Assembly: GCA_946886855.1 (NCBI GenBank)
Contig: CAMPJJ010000042.1
Span: 1 to 43,885, forward strand
From: an uncultured Roseateles sp.
GTDB taxonomy: Bacteria > Pseudomonadota > Gammaproteobacteria > Burkholderiales > Burkholderiaceae
Direction of reading: 5' to 3'
DNA: 43,885 nt
Part shown: one piece after another, positions 36,033 to 43,885 of the stretch
Numbering within the stretch: the stretch's first letter is position 1
How the letters are laid out: each line of letters opens with the position of its first letter
Notes under the pieces: model-generated
Databases searched by the model: none
What the model was told of the DNA's origin: nothing
What the model saw: the letters and a program-made list of their open reading frames with translations, nothing else
Position numbers and translations under genes: made by a program

Positions 36033-36503
36033 ATGGACTTCCGAATCCTGGGTCTCGACCCTGCCCCGTTCCGCCCGATGTTCCGCATGACCGACGCGAC
36101 ACTGCGCGAGCAAGGCGTGCTGCGGGTGCGCATCGACAGCCCGCGCTCGGCACCGGACCGCGTCACGCTGGACGACGCCGCGCCCGGCGACACGGTGCTG
36201 CTGCTCAACCACGTCCACCTGGACGTCGACACGCCGTACCGCGGCACGCATGCGATCTACGTCCGGGAGGCCGACGCCGAACGCTTCGATCGCGTCAACG
36301 AGGTGCCGAAGGCGCTGCGCGGACGGATGCTGTCGGTCCGAGCGTTCGATGCGGCCGGGATGATGGTCGACGCGGACCTCGTCGACGGCGACCGCCTCGA
36401 GGCCCTCATCCACCGCTTCTTCGGTGATCCGGCGGCGAGCTACCTCCAGGTGCATTTCGCGAAGCGTGGCTGCTATGCGGCGCGTATCGAACGGTGCCCC
36501 TGA
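36033..36503 (+). CDS. DUF1203 family protein
   Basis: The 156-residue product matches the uncharacterised DUF1203 family along its length. It starts MDFRILGLDPAPFRPMF, has the conserved PGDTVLLLNHVHLDVDTPYR and GTHAIYVREAD, then RMLSVRAFDAAGMMVDADL, and ends AKRGCYAARIERC. No catalytic residues are established for the family, so no function is assigned. The chosen ATG at 36033 gives the family N-terminus; there is no strong ribosome site. It converges on the retropepsin gene. Confidence 0.82.
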   Translation: MDFRILGLDPAPFRPMFRMTDATLREQGVLRVRIDSPRSAPDRVTLDDAAPGDTVLLLNHVHLDVDTPYRGTHAIYVREADAERFDRVNEVPKALRGRMLSVRAFDAAGMMVDADLVDGDRLEALIHRFFGDPAASYLQVHFAKRGCYAARIERCP

Positions 36504-36538
36504 CTCGACATCAGGTGCCACATGCCAGGCATCGCCAT

Positions 36539-36563
36539 CGATGCCCCTTCTCACGAGGCATCG
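36539..36563. terminator. weak hairpin between convergent genes
   Basis: CGATGCC and GGCATCG pair over 7 bp with an 11-nt loop between the stop codons of the DUF1203 and retropepsin genes. No T-run. Confidence 0.3.
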
Positions 36564-36566
36564 GAC

Positions 36567-38366
36567 TCAGCGCGCGCCTTCCGTCAAGGCGGCGAACCCC
36601 GCCTTCCTCACGTTCTCATCGATCGCCGGGGTCAGCTTGCGCGCGGCCTCCAGGTCCTGGCGCGCCTTGTCCGTCTCGTTGAGCCGGGTCAGCGCCACGC
36701 CCCGTCCGTAGAAGGCCCAGGCCGATGGCTTCTTCTCGAGCGCCTGGTCGAAGGCCTTGCGCGCCCGCGACGCGTCGCCCTGGCGCAGCCAGGCCCAGCC
36801 CAGTTGCCAGCGGTACGCCGCCTCGTCCTCGTCCCGGTCGATCGCCGACTTGCAATCGTCGACCGCCTTGTCCGCTTCCAGGTTCAGCCGCGCCCGCATC
36901 CAGCAACGCTCGCCCAGCATCGAGGCCAGACGCACGTCCCTGGGATGGCTGCCGATCCAGAGATCGAACTGCCGCATCGCCTCCGGCACCAGGTTGCGCC
37001 GCGCATAGGTCACCGCCATCGACGCGCGCAGGTTCGACGCCGGCGGCAGGCTCGCGTCCAGCGCCATCAAGTCGGCGTCCGCGCCCTCGCGATCGCCGGC
37101 CGCCAGGCGCAAGGGCACCCGGCGCAACCGCGCCTCGGCCATCGTCGGATCCAGGCGCAGGGCCTCGTCCAGATCGGCCAGCGCCGCCTTCCCCTGCTTC
37201 AGCGCGATCCGCACCCGCGCGCGCGAATCGAAGTAGACCGCCACCGCCGGCGCCAGCTGGATCGCGCGGTTCAGGTCCTCCAGCGCCCGCGGTGCATCGC
37301 CCGCCACCAGCGACGCGTTGCCCCGTCGCGCGAACCCGTCGGCATCGTCGGCCGCGATCTCGTCGGCCTTCGCCGCATAACTGGCGTTGTAGGCCTCGCT
37401 GCCGGGCCGGCTCGGCGCGAACACCCGGCCGCCGTTCCAGGTCGCGTAGACCTTGCCCTGCAGCCGCGACACATACACCCGGTGCGCCAGGAAGTAGTCC
37501 AGGCCCAGCAGCATGTCCTGATCCCGGCTGCTGACGTCCGTCACCAGCAGCCGGTTGTCGCGGACCTTCTCGCCGCCCAACTCGAAACGCTCCACGTTCG
37601 CGAGCCAGGCCTGCGCCAGGTCCGCGCCCGCACCGCTCGTGCGCCCCGCCGGCGTCATCTCCTTCTCCACGATGCCGGCCTTGCGCGCCGCGCTCAAGGT
37701 CAGCACGGTGTTCGTCGCGCCCGTGTCCATCACCGCCTCGAGCTTGCGACCGTTGACCTGCACCTCGACCCGCACGGTGCGGTCGGACCGGCTGTAGCTC
37801 AGCATGGTCGCCTCGATCACCGGCGCATCGCCGGCCCAGTACGCCAGCGACGCCTTGTCGCAGTCGCCCTTGGGAAAGACGAGCCGCACCACACCATGCG
37901 CCAGGTCGTACTCGGTGTCGGCGATGGACAGGAAGTTGCGGCCCAGCACGCCCATGATGCCGGCGCCCTTCTCGCTGCCGCCAACAAGGAACTCGATGTA
38001 TTCCAGCTCCGCCTCTTCGAGGCGCACGCTCTTGACCGTCGTGACGCGCAGGCCCTCCACGGGGCCGGTGACGCCCTGCACCGTCAAGTTGGACGGCGGC
38101 TTGCGCAGCGGCAGGCCCAGTTGCTGGGCCGCCGAGGCGCTCAGGAAACTGTAGAAGGCGCCGCTGTCCACCAGCATCGGCACGGGGACCCCGTTGAGCT
38201 GGAGCGTGGCGATCGGTCGGCGGTCGACCAGTCGAACCGGGATGCTCATCGTCTCGATGCGGCATCGATTCGCGTCCTCGGCGGCCATGGCGGTGGACAT
38301 CGCCACGAACAGGGCCGGCGCCGCAAGGATGGCGGCCAGCAACGGTGCGAGTCGGCGTGTGTTCAA
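36567..38366 (-). CDS. secreted tandem retropepsin-like aspartic protease with TPR repeats
   Basis: The 599-residue product starts with a signal peptide (cut near AMA-AE, residue 29). Two retropepsin-like domains follow: the first with MLVDSGA (Asp67) and GVLGRNFL, the second with AVMDTGA (Asp214) and MLLGLDYFL. Each keeps the D-S/T-G-A loop and the hydrophobic-Gly psi-loop, so the protein could form a pepsin-like active site within one chain. Residues from about 345 to the end are tetratricopeptide repeats, probably for partner binding. The start is TTG 38364-38366: AGGGGGGA lies 5 nt upstream and only this start gives the signal peptide. It lies 202 bp downstream of the esterase gene on the same strand. 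Substrate unknown. Confidence 0.8.
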   Translation of the reverse strand: MNTRRLAPLLAAILAAPALFVAMSTAMAAEDANRCRIETMSIPVRLVDRRPIATLQLNGVPVPMLVDSGAFYSFLSASAAQQLGLPLRKPPSNLTVQGVTGPVEGLRVTTVKSVRLEEAELEYIEFLVGGSEKGAGIMGVLGRNFLSIADTEYDLAHGVVRLVFPKGDCDKASLAYWAGDAPVIEATMLSYSRSDRTVRVEVQVNGRKLEAVMDTGATNTVLTLSAARKAGIVEKEMTPAGRTSGAGADLAQAWLANVERFELGGEKVRDNRLLVTDVSSRDQDMLLGLDYFLAHRVYVSRLQGKVYATWNGGRVFAPSRPGSEAYNASYAAKADEIAADDADGFARRGNASLVAGDAPRALEDLNRAIQLAPAVAVYFDSRARVRIALKQGKAALADLDEALRLDPTMAEARLRRVPLRLAAGDREGADADLMALDASLPPASNLRASMAVTYARRNLVPEAMRQFDLWIGSHPRDVRLASMLGERCWMRARLNLEADKAVDDCKSAIDRDEDEAAYRWQLGWAWLRQGDASRARKAFDQALEKKPSAWAFYGRGVALTRLNETDKARQDLEAARKLTPAIDENVRKAGFAALTEGAR

Positions 38367-38568
38367 TCGTCCCCCCTGGGCGTGAAGTCGCGCGGGCGGT
38401 GCTCCACCCGTCGCGACTGGCGACGATACCCGCCTCGCCGCCCGGACACGCTCCTACCGAGGGGGGAATCGGCATGGGCGCCACACGCGCAATGAGGGGC
38501 TCAACGGCTTTCCAACCCCGGCTCTGCACGCCCGCGACGTCGTCGCCACATGCACGCCGTCTGCAGGC
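38367..38568. other. 202-bp gap between esterase and retropepsin genes
   Basis: Both neighbours are on the minus strand. I see no gene, strong hairpin or convincing promoter hexamers here; the length suggests that the retropepsin gene has its own promoter. Confidence 0.4.
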
Positions 38569-39456
38569 CTATCGCCCGGCCGCCGCAGGTTTCAACACCT
38601 CCGCCCACAGCGCCGCCGCGCGCGCCGTGCCGTCCACCGTGAAGTGGCAGCCGTTGCGCAGCGGCAGGCTGATCGTGTCGGTGTCCGGTCCCGCGCGGAA
38701 GCCGCTGTCGGGGATCGCCAGCAGCTCGCGCACGGCCTCGCGCACCTGGCCGCCGTCGTGCGGCGGGCAGTAGGTCGAGCGCGCGATCCACCACGGCGCA
38801 TCGATGCCCCGCATCGCCACCCCGGCGCGCAGCGCCGCCAGCGCATCGCGGTAATCGGCCATCGCCGTGCGGTCGCGCGCGTCGGCCTCGCCCTGCTGCC
38901 ACAACACCGCAGCCACCGGCCAGCGGGTGCCCTTGATGCGGTCCATCTGCGTCTGCCAGTAGCTGCGCAGCGCGCTGTTCGGATCGGTCCATTCGGCGAT
39001 CGAGCTGCCGTCCACGGCCACCACCGCCCACACGATCGGATGGCCCTGCCAACGCCCGCCCAAGGCCTGGTTCACCGCCGGCCAGATGCTGCCACCGGTG
39101 CCCGTCGCGCCCGGCACCGGCGAACTCGCCAGACCGCAGCCGCCCAGGTGCAGCACCGGCATCGGCGGCACCGGCGCGGCCGCCGGCGGGATCGGATCGG
39201 CGTGATTGGCCGCGTTCGACTGGCCCATCACCACGATCACCACCGGCTGCTCGTCCTTGAACACCGCGCCGCAGTCCGGCGCCGTCACCGGCATGTCGTG
39301 GATGGCGGCGATCCGCTGCGCGAGGTCGTCCGCGGGCGTCGACGGCTTGCCGTTGCGCAGCATCGCCACGCCCGCCGCGATCATGCCGCCGCACGACAGC
39401 AGCGCCACCGCGCCGATCGCCAGCGGGATCAGGGAATTCTTGCGTTCTTCGGTCAT
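38569..39456 (-). CDS. membrane-anchored SGNH/sialate-O-acetylesterase-like carbohydrate esterase
   Basis: The 295-residue product has one N-terminal membrane segment (about residues 8-33) and a periplasmic domain of the SASA/DUF303 SGNH-hydrolase type. It shows block I VVMGQSNAANH (nucleophile Ser80), the block III-like AVLWQQGEADA (Gln188, Glu190), and RNGCHFTVDG (His271) near the C-terminus. Such enzymes remove O-acetyl groups from sugars. The gene follows the acyltransferase-3 gene by 51 bp on the same strand, so an acetylation/deacetylation pair acting on one exopolysaccharide is likely (inference). Confidence 0.82.
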   Translation of the reverse strand: MTEERKNSLIPLAIGAVALLSCGGMIAAGVAMLRNGKPSTPADDLAQRIAAIHDMPVTAPDCGAVFKDEQPVVIVVMGQSNAANHADPIPPAAAPVPPMPVLHLGGCGLASSPVPGATGTGGSIWPAVNQALGGRWQGHPIVWAVVAVDGSSIAEWTDPNSALRSYWQTQMDRIKGTRWPVAAVLWQQGEADARDRTAMADYRDALAALRAGVAMRGIDAPWWIARSTYCPPHDGGQVREAVRELLAIPDSGFRAGPDTDTISLPLRNGCHFTVDGTARAAALWAEVLKPAAAGR

Positions 39457-39507
39457 CGGGAGCGTGGTCGACCAGCAGGGGGAGCTCCCATTGTCTCCGC
39501 CCTGAGA

Positions 39508-40542
39508 TCAGCCTCCGGCTGGCGCCGCCGTCGACCTGGGCGAACGCGCGCGATAGCGGTCGCGGATCCAGCGCATTCCTGGTTGTTCCACCAGCGTCGT
39601 CAGCCCGTGGGCCAGCGCCATCGATGCGGCCATGGTCAACACGATGGCGAGGTGGACCTCCACGCCCCAAGCTTCCAGCCGGCGCAGCATGGCCCAGCCG
39701 ATGTTCTCGTGGAGCAGGTACAGCGTGTAGGAGATCGCGCCCAGCCAGAGCAGCACCCGGTGTTCCAGCCAGGTCCAGCGTCCCCGCGCGGCGCCGAACA
39801 GCACCGTGTAGAACGCGACCGCGAGCGCTGCGAGACCCCACGCCTCGACGACCCCGATCACCAGCAGCGCAGCGGCCGCCAGGGTCCAGTCCCACCGGGA
39901 CGTCGAGTCCTCGCGGCTCAAGCGGTAGACCGTGACGCCGAGCGCGAACCAGCAGATGAAGGGCAGCAGCAGCCAGCGCTGCCCGACCCAGGGCAGATCG
40001 ACGCCCCAGAAGCTCTTCGCCGCGGCGTAGACCAGCCGCAAGGCCAGGCACGCGAAGAGGAAGTTCCGCATCCCCGCCGCGCCGCCGAAGCGGAAGCTCA
40101 GCAAGGCCCAGGCGTAGAACAGCAATTCCACTTCCAGCGTCCAGTACACGCCGTCCACGTGCGGCACGCCGAAGAAGCCCTGCACCATCGTCACGTTGAC
40201 CAGCAACACGTCCCAGCCGACCGTCTTGCCGGGCAGGCCGATCGCGTGGGTCAGCGCGAAGGTCAGCAGGATCGCGCCCCAGTACGCCGGATAGAGCCGG
40301 CTGAAGCGCGAGACGACGAAGTCCAGCGGCCGCGCGGTGCGCTCCAGCGTCATGAAGATGACGAAGCCGCTGATCATGAAGAACAGGTTGACGCCCAGGT
40401 ACCCGTACGGGAACGACAGCGCCGGCGACTGCGCGTGACCGAAGAGCTGGTCGTAGCGCGTCGTGTAGTGGAACAGCACCACCGCCAGCGCCGCGATGCC
40501 GCGCAGGGCATCGAGCTGCGCCAGGCGCGGGGCGGAACTCAC
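39508..40542 (-). CDS. acyltransferase-3 (OafA/NodX-type) membrane O-acyltransferase
   Basis: The 344-residue polytopic membrane protein has the family start LAQLDALRGIAALAVVLFH with the catalytic-type R-x10-H arrangement (Arg14, His25). The segments YGYLGVNLFFMISGFVIFM and SRFSRLYPAYW follow, with about ten hydrophobic helices in all. Members O-acetylate sugars of surface polysaccharides. The start codon is GTG 40540-40542, whose bases overlap the stop of the upstream PLP decarboxylase gene (GTGA), a sign of coupling. Its place after ligase and decarboxylase genes of the exosortase A system points to exopolysaccharide tailoring. Confidence 0.87.
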   Translation of the reverse strand: MSSAPRLAQLDALRGIAALAVVLFHYTTRYDQLFGHAQSPALSFPYGYLGVNLFFMISGFVIFMTLERTARPLDFVVSRFSRLYPAYWGAILLTFALTHAIGLPGKTVGWDVLLVNVTMVQGFFGVPHVDGVYWTLEVELLFYAWALLSFRFGGAAGMRNFLFACLALRLVYAAAKSFWGVDLPWVGQRWLLLPFICWFALGVTVYRLSREDSTSRWDWTLAAAALLVIGVVEAWGLAALAVAFYTVLFGAARGRWTWLEHRVLLWLGAISYTLYLLHENIGWAMLRRLEAWGVEVHLAIVLTMAASMALAHGLTTLVEQPGMRWIRDRYRARSPRSTAAPAGG

Positions 40543-41885
40543 ACCAGGACCTCGGCCGCGCCGGGGTGGCTCAGGAAGCCCTGCGGGCTGGCCGTGATGC
40601 CGTAGGCGCCGGACTGGAAGACGACGACCAGGTCGCCCGGCTCAGCGTGCGCCAGCGTCATGCGCTCGCCCAGCAGGTCCAGCGGCGTGCACAGCGGCCC
40701 GACCACCGACACGCCGGCTTCGGGCTCGCCGCCGACACGGTTGCCGATGGCGACCGGATAGTTCTTGCGGATCACCTGGCCGAAGTTGCCCGAGGCCGCC
40801 AGGTGGTGGTGCAGTCCGCCGTCGGTGACCAGGAAGACCTGCCCCCGCGAGACCTTGCGGTCGACGACGCGGCACACGTAGACGCCGGCCTCGCCGACCA
40901 GGTAGCGGCCGAGCTCCACGACCAGCTTCGCCTGCGGCAGCTCGACCGCGGCGCGCTCGATCAACGCGGCAAGATTGTCGCCGATCGTCGTCAGGTCCAG
41001 GCGCTGCTCGCCGGGGAAATAAGGGATGCCGAAGCCGCCGCCGAGGTTGAGCACCTTCACCGGCGCCGGCGCGTCCTTCGCCAGTCGCAGCGCGAGCTCG
41101 AAGCTCTTGAGCTGCGCCTCGACGATGGCCTCCGGCTTCAGGTTCTGCGAGCCGGCGAAGAGATGGAAGCCCTCGAAACCGAGACCGGCCTCGCCGATGC
41201 GCGCGAGCAGCGCCGGCACCTGCTCCGCGTCGACGCCGAACTGCTTCGGACCGCCGCCCATCTTCATGCCGGAGGACTTCAGCTCGAAGTCCGGATTGAC
41301 GCGCACCGCCACGCGCGCCGCGTAGCCGGTCTCCGCGCACAGCGTGCGCAGCAGCTCGACCTCGCGGAACGATTCGAGGTTGATGAGGATGCCGGCGGCC
41401 AGCGCCTGCCTCAGCTCCAGCTCGCTCTTGCCCGGACCGGCGAAGCTGATCTCGCGCGGGTCGGCGCCGGCGTCCAGCGCGACCTGCAGCTCGCCGGCCG
41501 ACGCGACGTCGATGCCGTCCACCAGCGTGGCCATGTGCGCCACCAGCGTCGGCATCGGATTGGCCTTCATCGCGAAGTGCAGCTCCAGCTTCGCGGGCAA
41601 CGCGGCGCGGAGCTCCTCGACGCGGCGCGTCAGCAGCGCGCGGTCGTACGCGTAGAAAGGCGTGCGGCCGATGCGGTCCGCGAGCCGCGTCAGCGGCTGG
41701 CCGCCGATCTGCAGCACGCCGTCGCGCGCGACGAACTGGTCCATGGGCGCATGCTGCGGCGCGGCCTTGGCAGGCGCCGCGGGGGTCTTGTCGTCGTGGC
41801 TCACGGGCGTGGTCACCGGGTTGGTCAGCGGGTTCTTCGGCGGGTTCTTCGGCGGGTCATTCAGCGCGTTGGTGAGCGGGTTCAC
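40539..41885 (-). CDS. PLP-dependent decarboxylase, exosortase A system-associated
   Basis: The 448-residue product is an alanine-racemase-fold (fold-type III) decarboxylase like diaminopimelate decarboxylase. From PMDQFVARDGVLQIGG onward it matches the subfamily that accompanies exosortase A/EPS loci. It has FYAYDRALLTRRV, the PLP lysine in LHFAMKANPMPTL (Lys107), GIDVASAGEL, GGGFGIPYF and the C-terminal catalytic segments GPLCTPLD and VFQSGAYGITASP. Its substrate is not established. GTG 41883-41885 is chosen as start: AGGAAG lies 6 nt upstream and it overlaps the ligase stop (GTGA). This adds 47 residues, including seven tetrapeptide repeats, before the conserved Met at 41744. A start at that ATG would give 401 residues but has no ribosome site. 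Confidence 0.88.
   Translation of the reverse strand: MNPLTNALNDPPKNPPKNPLTNPVTTPVSHDDKTPAAPAKAAPQHAPMDQFVARDGVLQIGGQPLTRLADRIGRTPFYAYDRALLTRRVEELRAALPAKLELHFAMKANPMPTLVAHMATLVDGIDVASAGELQVALDAGADPREISFAGPGKSELELRQALAAGILINLESFREVELLRTLCAETGYAARVAVRVNPDFELKSSGMKMGGGPKQFGVDAEQVPALLARIGEAGLGFEGFHLFAGSQNLKPEAIVEAQLKSFELALRLAKDAPAPVKVLNLGGGFGIPYFPGEQRLDLTTIGDNLAALIERAAVELPQAKLVVELGRYLVGEAGVYVCRVVDRKVSRGQVFLVTDGGLHHHLAASGNFGQVIRKNYPVAIGNRVGGEPEAGVSVVGPLCTPLDLLGERMTLAHAEPGDLVVVFQSGAYGITASPQGFLSHPGAAEVLV
41799..41882 (-). repeat. 12-bp coding repeat: seven tetrapeptides at the decarboxylase N-terminus
   Basis: Seven in-frame 12-bp units directly after the GTG start encode NPLT-NALN-DPPK-NPPK-NPLT-NPVT-TPVS. 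The two central units are almost identical in DNA (GCGGGTTCTTCG twice on the plus strand). Units could be gained or lost without shifting the frame. Confidence 0.85.
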
Positions 41886-43510
41886 TGGGCTTCCTGTCGC
41901 GCCACCCACTCGGTGCTCAGCAGCTTGCGATCGATCTTGCCGTTGGGGTTGCGCGGCAGCGGGCCGGCCTGCGCCTCGATGCCGGCCGGGATCATGTAGG
42001 CGGGCATGCGGGCCTTGCACTGCGCCAGCAGCGCGGCGACGGCCAGCGCGTCGGCGCCGGCCGGCGGCGTCGCGATCACCTGGATGCTCTGGCCCAGCGT
42101 CGCATGATCGACGCCGAAGGCCACGCATTCGCCGACCAGCTGCGTCGCATACAGGATCTCCTCGACCTCGGTCGGGCTGACCCGGTAGCCCGAGGTCTTG
42201 ATCATCTCGTCGCGCCGGCCGATGAAGTACAGGAAGCCCTCGGCATCCCTGCGCACGTTGTCGCCGGAGAACACGGCGTATTCGGGCAGCTGCAGCCCGG
42301 CCTCGCGGCCCGCTGCGCCCGGTGGGAGCAGCTTGTAGCGCTCGGCCGTCTTCTCGGCGTCGTTCCAGTACCCCATCCCGACCAGCGCGCCACGGTGCAC
42401 CAGTTCGCCGGGCTCGTCCGGGGCGCACGGCGTGCCGTCCTCGCGCAGCACCAGGATCTCGGCGTTCGGGATCGCCTTGCCGATCGAATCGGGCCGGCGG
42501 TCGACCTCTTCCGGCGGCAGATAGGTCGAGCGGAAGGCCTCGGTCAGGCCGTACATCAGGAAGGGCTGCGCCGACGGCACGCGCTGGCGCAGCAGGTTCA
42601 GCGTCTCGCGCGGCATGCGCCCGCCGGTGTTGGCGAAATAGCGCAGCTGCTGGTCGATCGCCGCCGACCATTCCAGCTGCGCGAGCTGGATGTACAACGG
42701 CGGCACGGCCGTGAGACCGGTGATGCGGTCGCGCTCGAGGGCCTTGAGCACGTCGCGCGGCATCAAATAGTTCAGCAGCGACACCGACGCGCCCGCGTGG
42801 AAGGCCGTCGTCAGCTGGCTGAAGCCGGCGTCGAAGGACAGCGGCAACGCGGCCAGCAGCCGGTCGTCTGGCCGGTTGCCGAGGTAGCTCGCGACGCTCT
42901 TCGCCCCGGCCACCATGTTTCGGTGCGACAGCACCACGCCCTTGGGCCGGCCGGTCGAGCCGGAGGTGTAGAGGATCGCCACCATGTCGGTGTCGATGAC
43001 GCGGTGCGCGGCCTGCGCCGGGGCGTCCAGCAGGTCGCTGTAGCGGACCCAGCCGGCCGGCGACCCATCGACGGAGGCCTCGGAGGACGCCTCCGGCGCC
43101 GGATCGACCACAACCACGTGCCGCACCGACGGGCACGCCGCCAGCACCGGGCGCAGCGACGCGAAGCGGTCGCGCGAGGTGATCAGCACGCGAACATCGC
43201 AGTCCCGCACGATGAAACCGACCTGCTCCGGCTTCAGGATCGGGTTGACCGGCACGAACACGCCGCCCGCGGCCGGCGCCGCGAAACTGGCGACCACCGT
43301 CTCCAGCCGCTTGTCCAGGTAGATGCCGACGCGCTCGGCCCGCGCCAGGCCCAGCGACAGCAGGCCGTTGGCCAGCGCGCGCACCTGCGCGGCGAGTTCG
43401 GCGTAGTCCAGCGCGCGGGCGCCGTCGCGCAGCGCGGGGGCCGCCGGATCGCGTTCGGCGCTGTGCCAGATCAGGTGCGGAAGCAGGTGGCTGTCGATGG
43501 CGGCGGTCAT
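41882..43510 (-). CDS. acyl-CoA ligase (AMP-forming), exosortase A system-associated
   Basis: The 542-residue product is an ANL-superfamily adenylating enzyme. It has the phosphate-binding loop YTSGSTGRPKGVVLSH (residues 181-196), the A5-type motif MYGLTEAFRSTYLPPEE, GELVHRG, the hinge region FIGRRDEMIKTSGYRVSP, and the C-terminal catalytic lysine segment NPNGKIDRKLL. The product matches the ligase that travels with the exosortase A system. It presumably activates an acyl or amino acid substrate and loads it on the acyl carrier protein encoded divergently. ATG 43508-43510 is preceded in frame by a TTG; neither has a strong ribosome site. Its stop overlaps the decarboxylase start. Confidence 0.9.
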   Translation of the reverse strand: MTAAIDSHLLPHLIWHSAERDPAAPALRDGARALDYAELAAQVRALANGLLSLGLARAERVGIYLDKRLETVVASFAAPAAGGVFVPVNPILKPEQVGFIVRDCDVRVLITSRDRFASLRPVLAACPSVRHVVVVDPAPEASSEASVDGSPAGWVRYSDLLDAPAQAAHRVIDTDMVAILYTSGSTGRPKGVVLSHRNMVAGAKSVASYLGNRPDDRLLAALPLSFDAGFSQLTTAFHAGASVSLLNYLMPRDVLKALERDRITGLTAVPPLYIQLAQLEWSAAIDQQLRYFANTGGRMPRETLNLLRQRVPSAQPFLMYGLTEAFRSTYLPPEEVDRRPDSIGKAIPNAEILVLREDGTPCAPDEPGELVHRGALVGMGYWNDAEKTAERYKLLPPGAAGREAGLQLPEYAVFSGDNVRRDAEGFLYFIGRRDEMIKTSGYRVSPTEVEEILYATQLVGECVAFGVDHATLGQSIQVIATPPAGADALAVAALLAQCKARMPAYMIPAGIEAQAGPLPRNPNGKIDRKLLSTEWVARQEAQ

Positions 43511-43629
43511 CAAAAAAGTATCTCACGCGCCCCCCTGGCAATCCTGCACGAAGCCCGTCGGATCCCCTTGGGATGAGGGGGCGCCACGGGGGCTGCGCCA
43601 GAGGGCGACAGTTAAGATCCTCCCCGACC

Positions 43630-43881
43630 ATGAACACCCAACAACACCTGCTCGCCATCCTCGACGACGTCCTCAGCCTGGAAGGCCGCGCGAAGGACTT
43701 CACCGTCGACACCGCGCTGCTGGGCGCGATCCCGGAGCTCGACTCCATGGCGGTCGTGAGCCTGATCACCGCGCTCGAGGAACAGTTCGGCATCGTCGTC
43801 GACGACGACGAGATCGACGGCGCCACCTTCGCCACCGTGGGCGCCCTGCTGGACTTCGTGAACGGCAAGCTCGCCGCCTGA
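43630..43881 (+). CDS. acyl carrier protein, exosortase A system-associated
   Basis: This 83-residue acidic four-helix protein has the phosphopantetheine attachment motif LDSMAVVSL (Ser39), and the later helix IDGATFATVGALLDFV. It is transcribed divergently from the ligase across 119 bp, and the two are likely partners: the ligase would charge the carrier protein. Exosortase A loci normally hold further genes (hydrolases, glycosyltransferases, the exosortase), which would lie beyond the right window edge. TAAGAT at 43614-43619 is a possible -10 element, but no -35 is convincing. Confidence 0.88.
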   Translation: MNTQQHLLAILDDVLSLEGRAKDFTVDTALLGAIPELDSMAVVSLITALEEQFGIVVDDDEIDGATFATVGALLDFVNGKLAA

Positions 43882-43885
43882 CGGG

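Noticed and set aside
43511..43629. sigma-54 promoters for ligase and acyl carrier protein
   Set aside because: TGGC occurs but without TTGC at the required spacing on either strand.

Overview
The window looks like a chromosomal segment of a very GC-rich betaproteobacterium of the order Burkholderiales, most like the Roseateles/Mitsuaria/Rubrivivax/Leptothrix group. The reasons are the gene order rimP-nusA-infB-rbfA-truB, the PEP-CTERM/exosortase A (XrtA) accessory genes and the codon use. The genus is inferred; no rRNA is present. I see no insertion sequence, integrase, prophage or CRISPR array.

Layout. (1) 1-6069: an unresolved 3' gene end, murB (-) and yajQ (+) divergent, then prsT and a PEP-CTERM protein (+). 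The PEP-CTERM gene has a good sigma-54 type -24/-12 promoter and upstream dyads. (2) 6070-14652: the translation/transcription block on the minus strand, read rimP > nusA > infB > rbfA > truB > typA. (3) 14852-21379: mixed housekeeping: fabI, a large Orn/Lys/Arg decarboxylase, an nfeD/qmcA-like pair, tRNA-Ser(GGA), a LysE/RhtB exporter and sodC. (4) 21427-25227: an accessory minus-strand block, read PEP-CTERM protein > beta-rich protein without a signal peptide > 34-cysteine secreted protein with a full phospholipase A2 catalytic signature > MauE-thioredoxin fusion. (5) 25228-34831: a 494-bp regulatory region rich in dyads and phased repeats, a 79-residue membrane miniprotein and, overlapping it by 4 bp, a 2957-residue cyclic beta-1,2-glucan synthase (ndvB). 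(6) 34832-36503: a repeat element, a nucleotidyltransferase-like gene, a GAF-domain remnant and a DUF1203 gene. (7) 36567-43881: a minus-strand group linked to the XrtA system (AMP-forming ligase > PLP decarboxylase > acyltransferase-3 > SGNH esterase), then a retropepsin-TPR protein, with an acyl carrier protein diverging from the ligase.

How the genes fit together. Surface and envelope functions dominate the accessory part. PrsT, two PEP-CTERM proteins and the ACP/ligase/decarboxylase set belong to the exopolysaccharide-linked exosortase A system; the exosortase itself and the sigma-54 activator PrsR are not in the window. The strongest candidate for something undescribed is block 4, where a cysteine-rich phospholipase A2-like protein with a long twin-arginine leader sits beside a fused MauE/thioredoxin redox module and a PEP-CTERM partner. 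The second is the ndvB leader, with GGGAC elements about 11 bp apart upstream of a sigma-54-like promoter and a small membrane ORF coupled to ndvB. Functions are from sequence motifs read by eye; no database search was possible.
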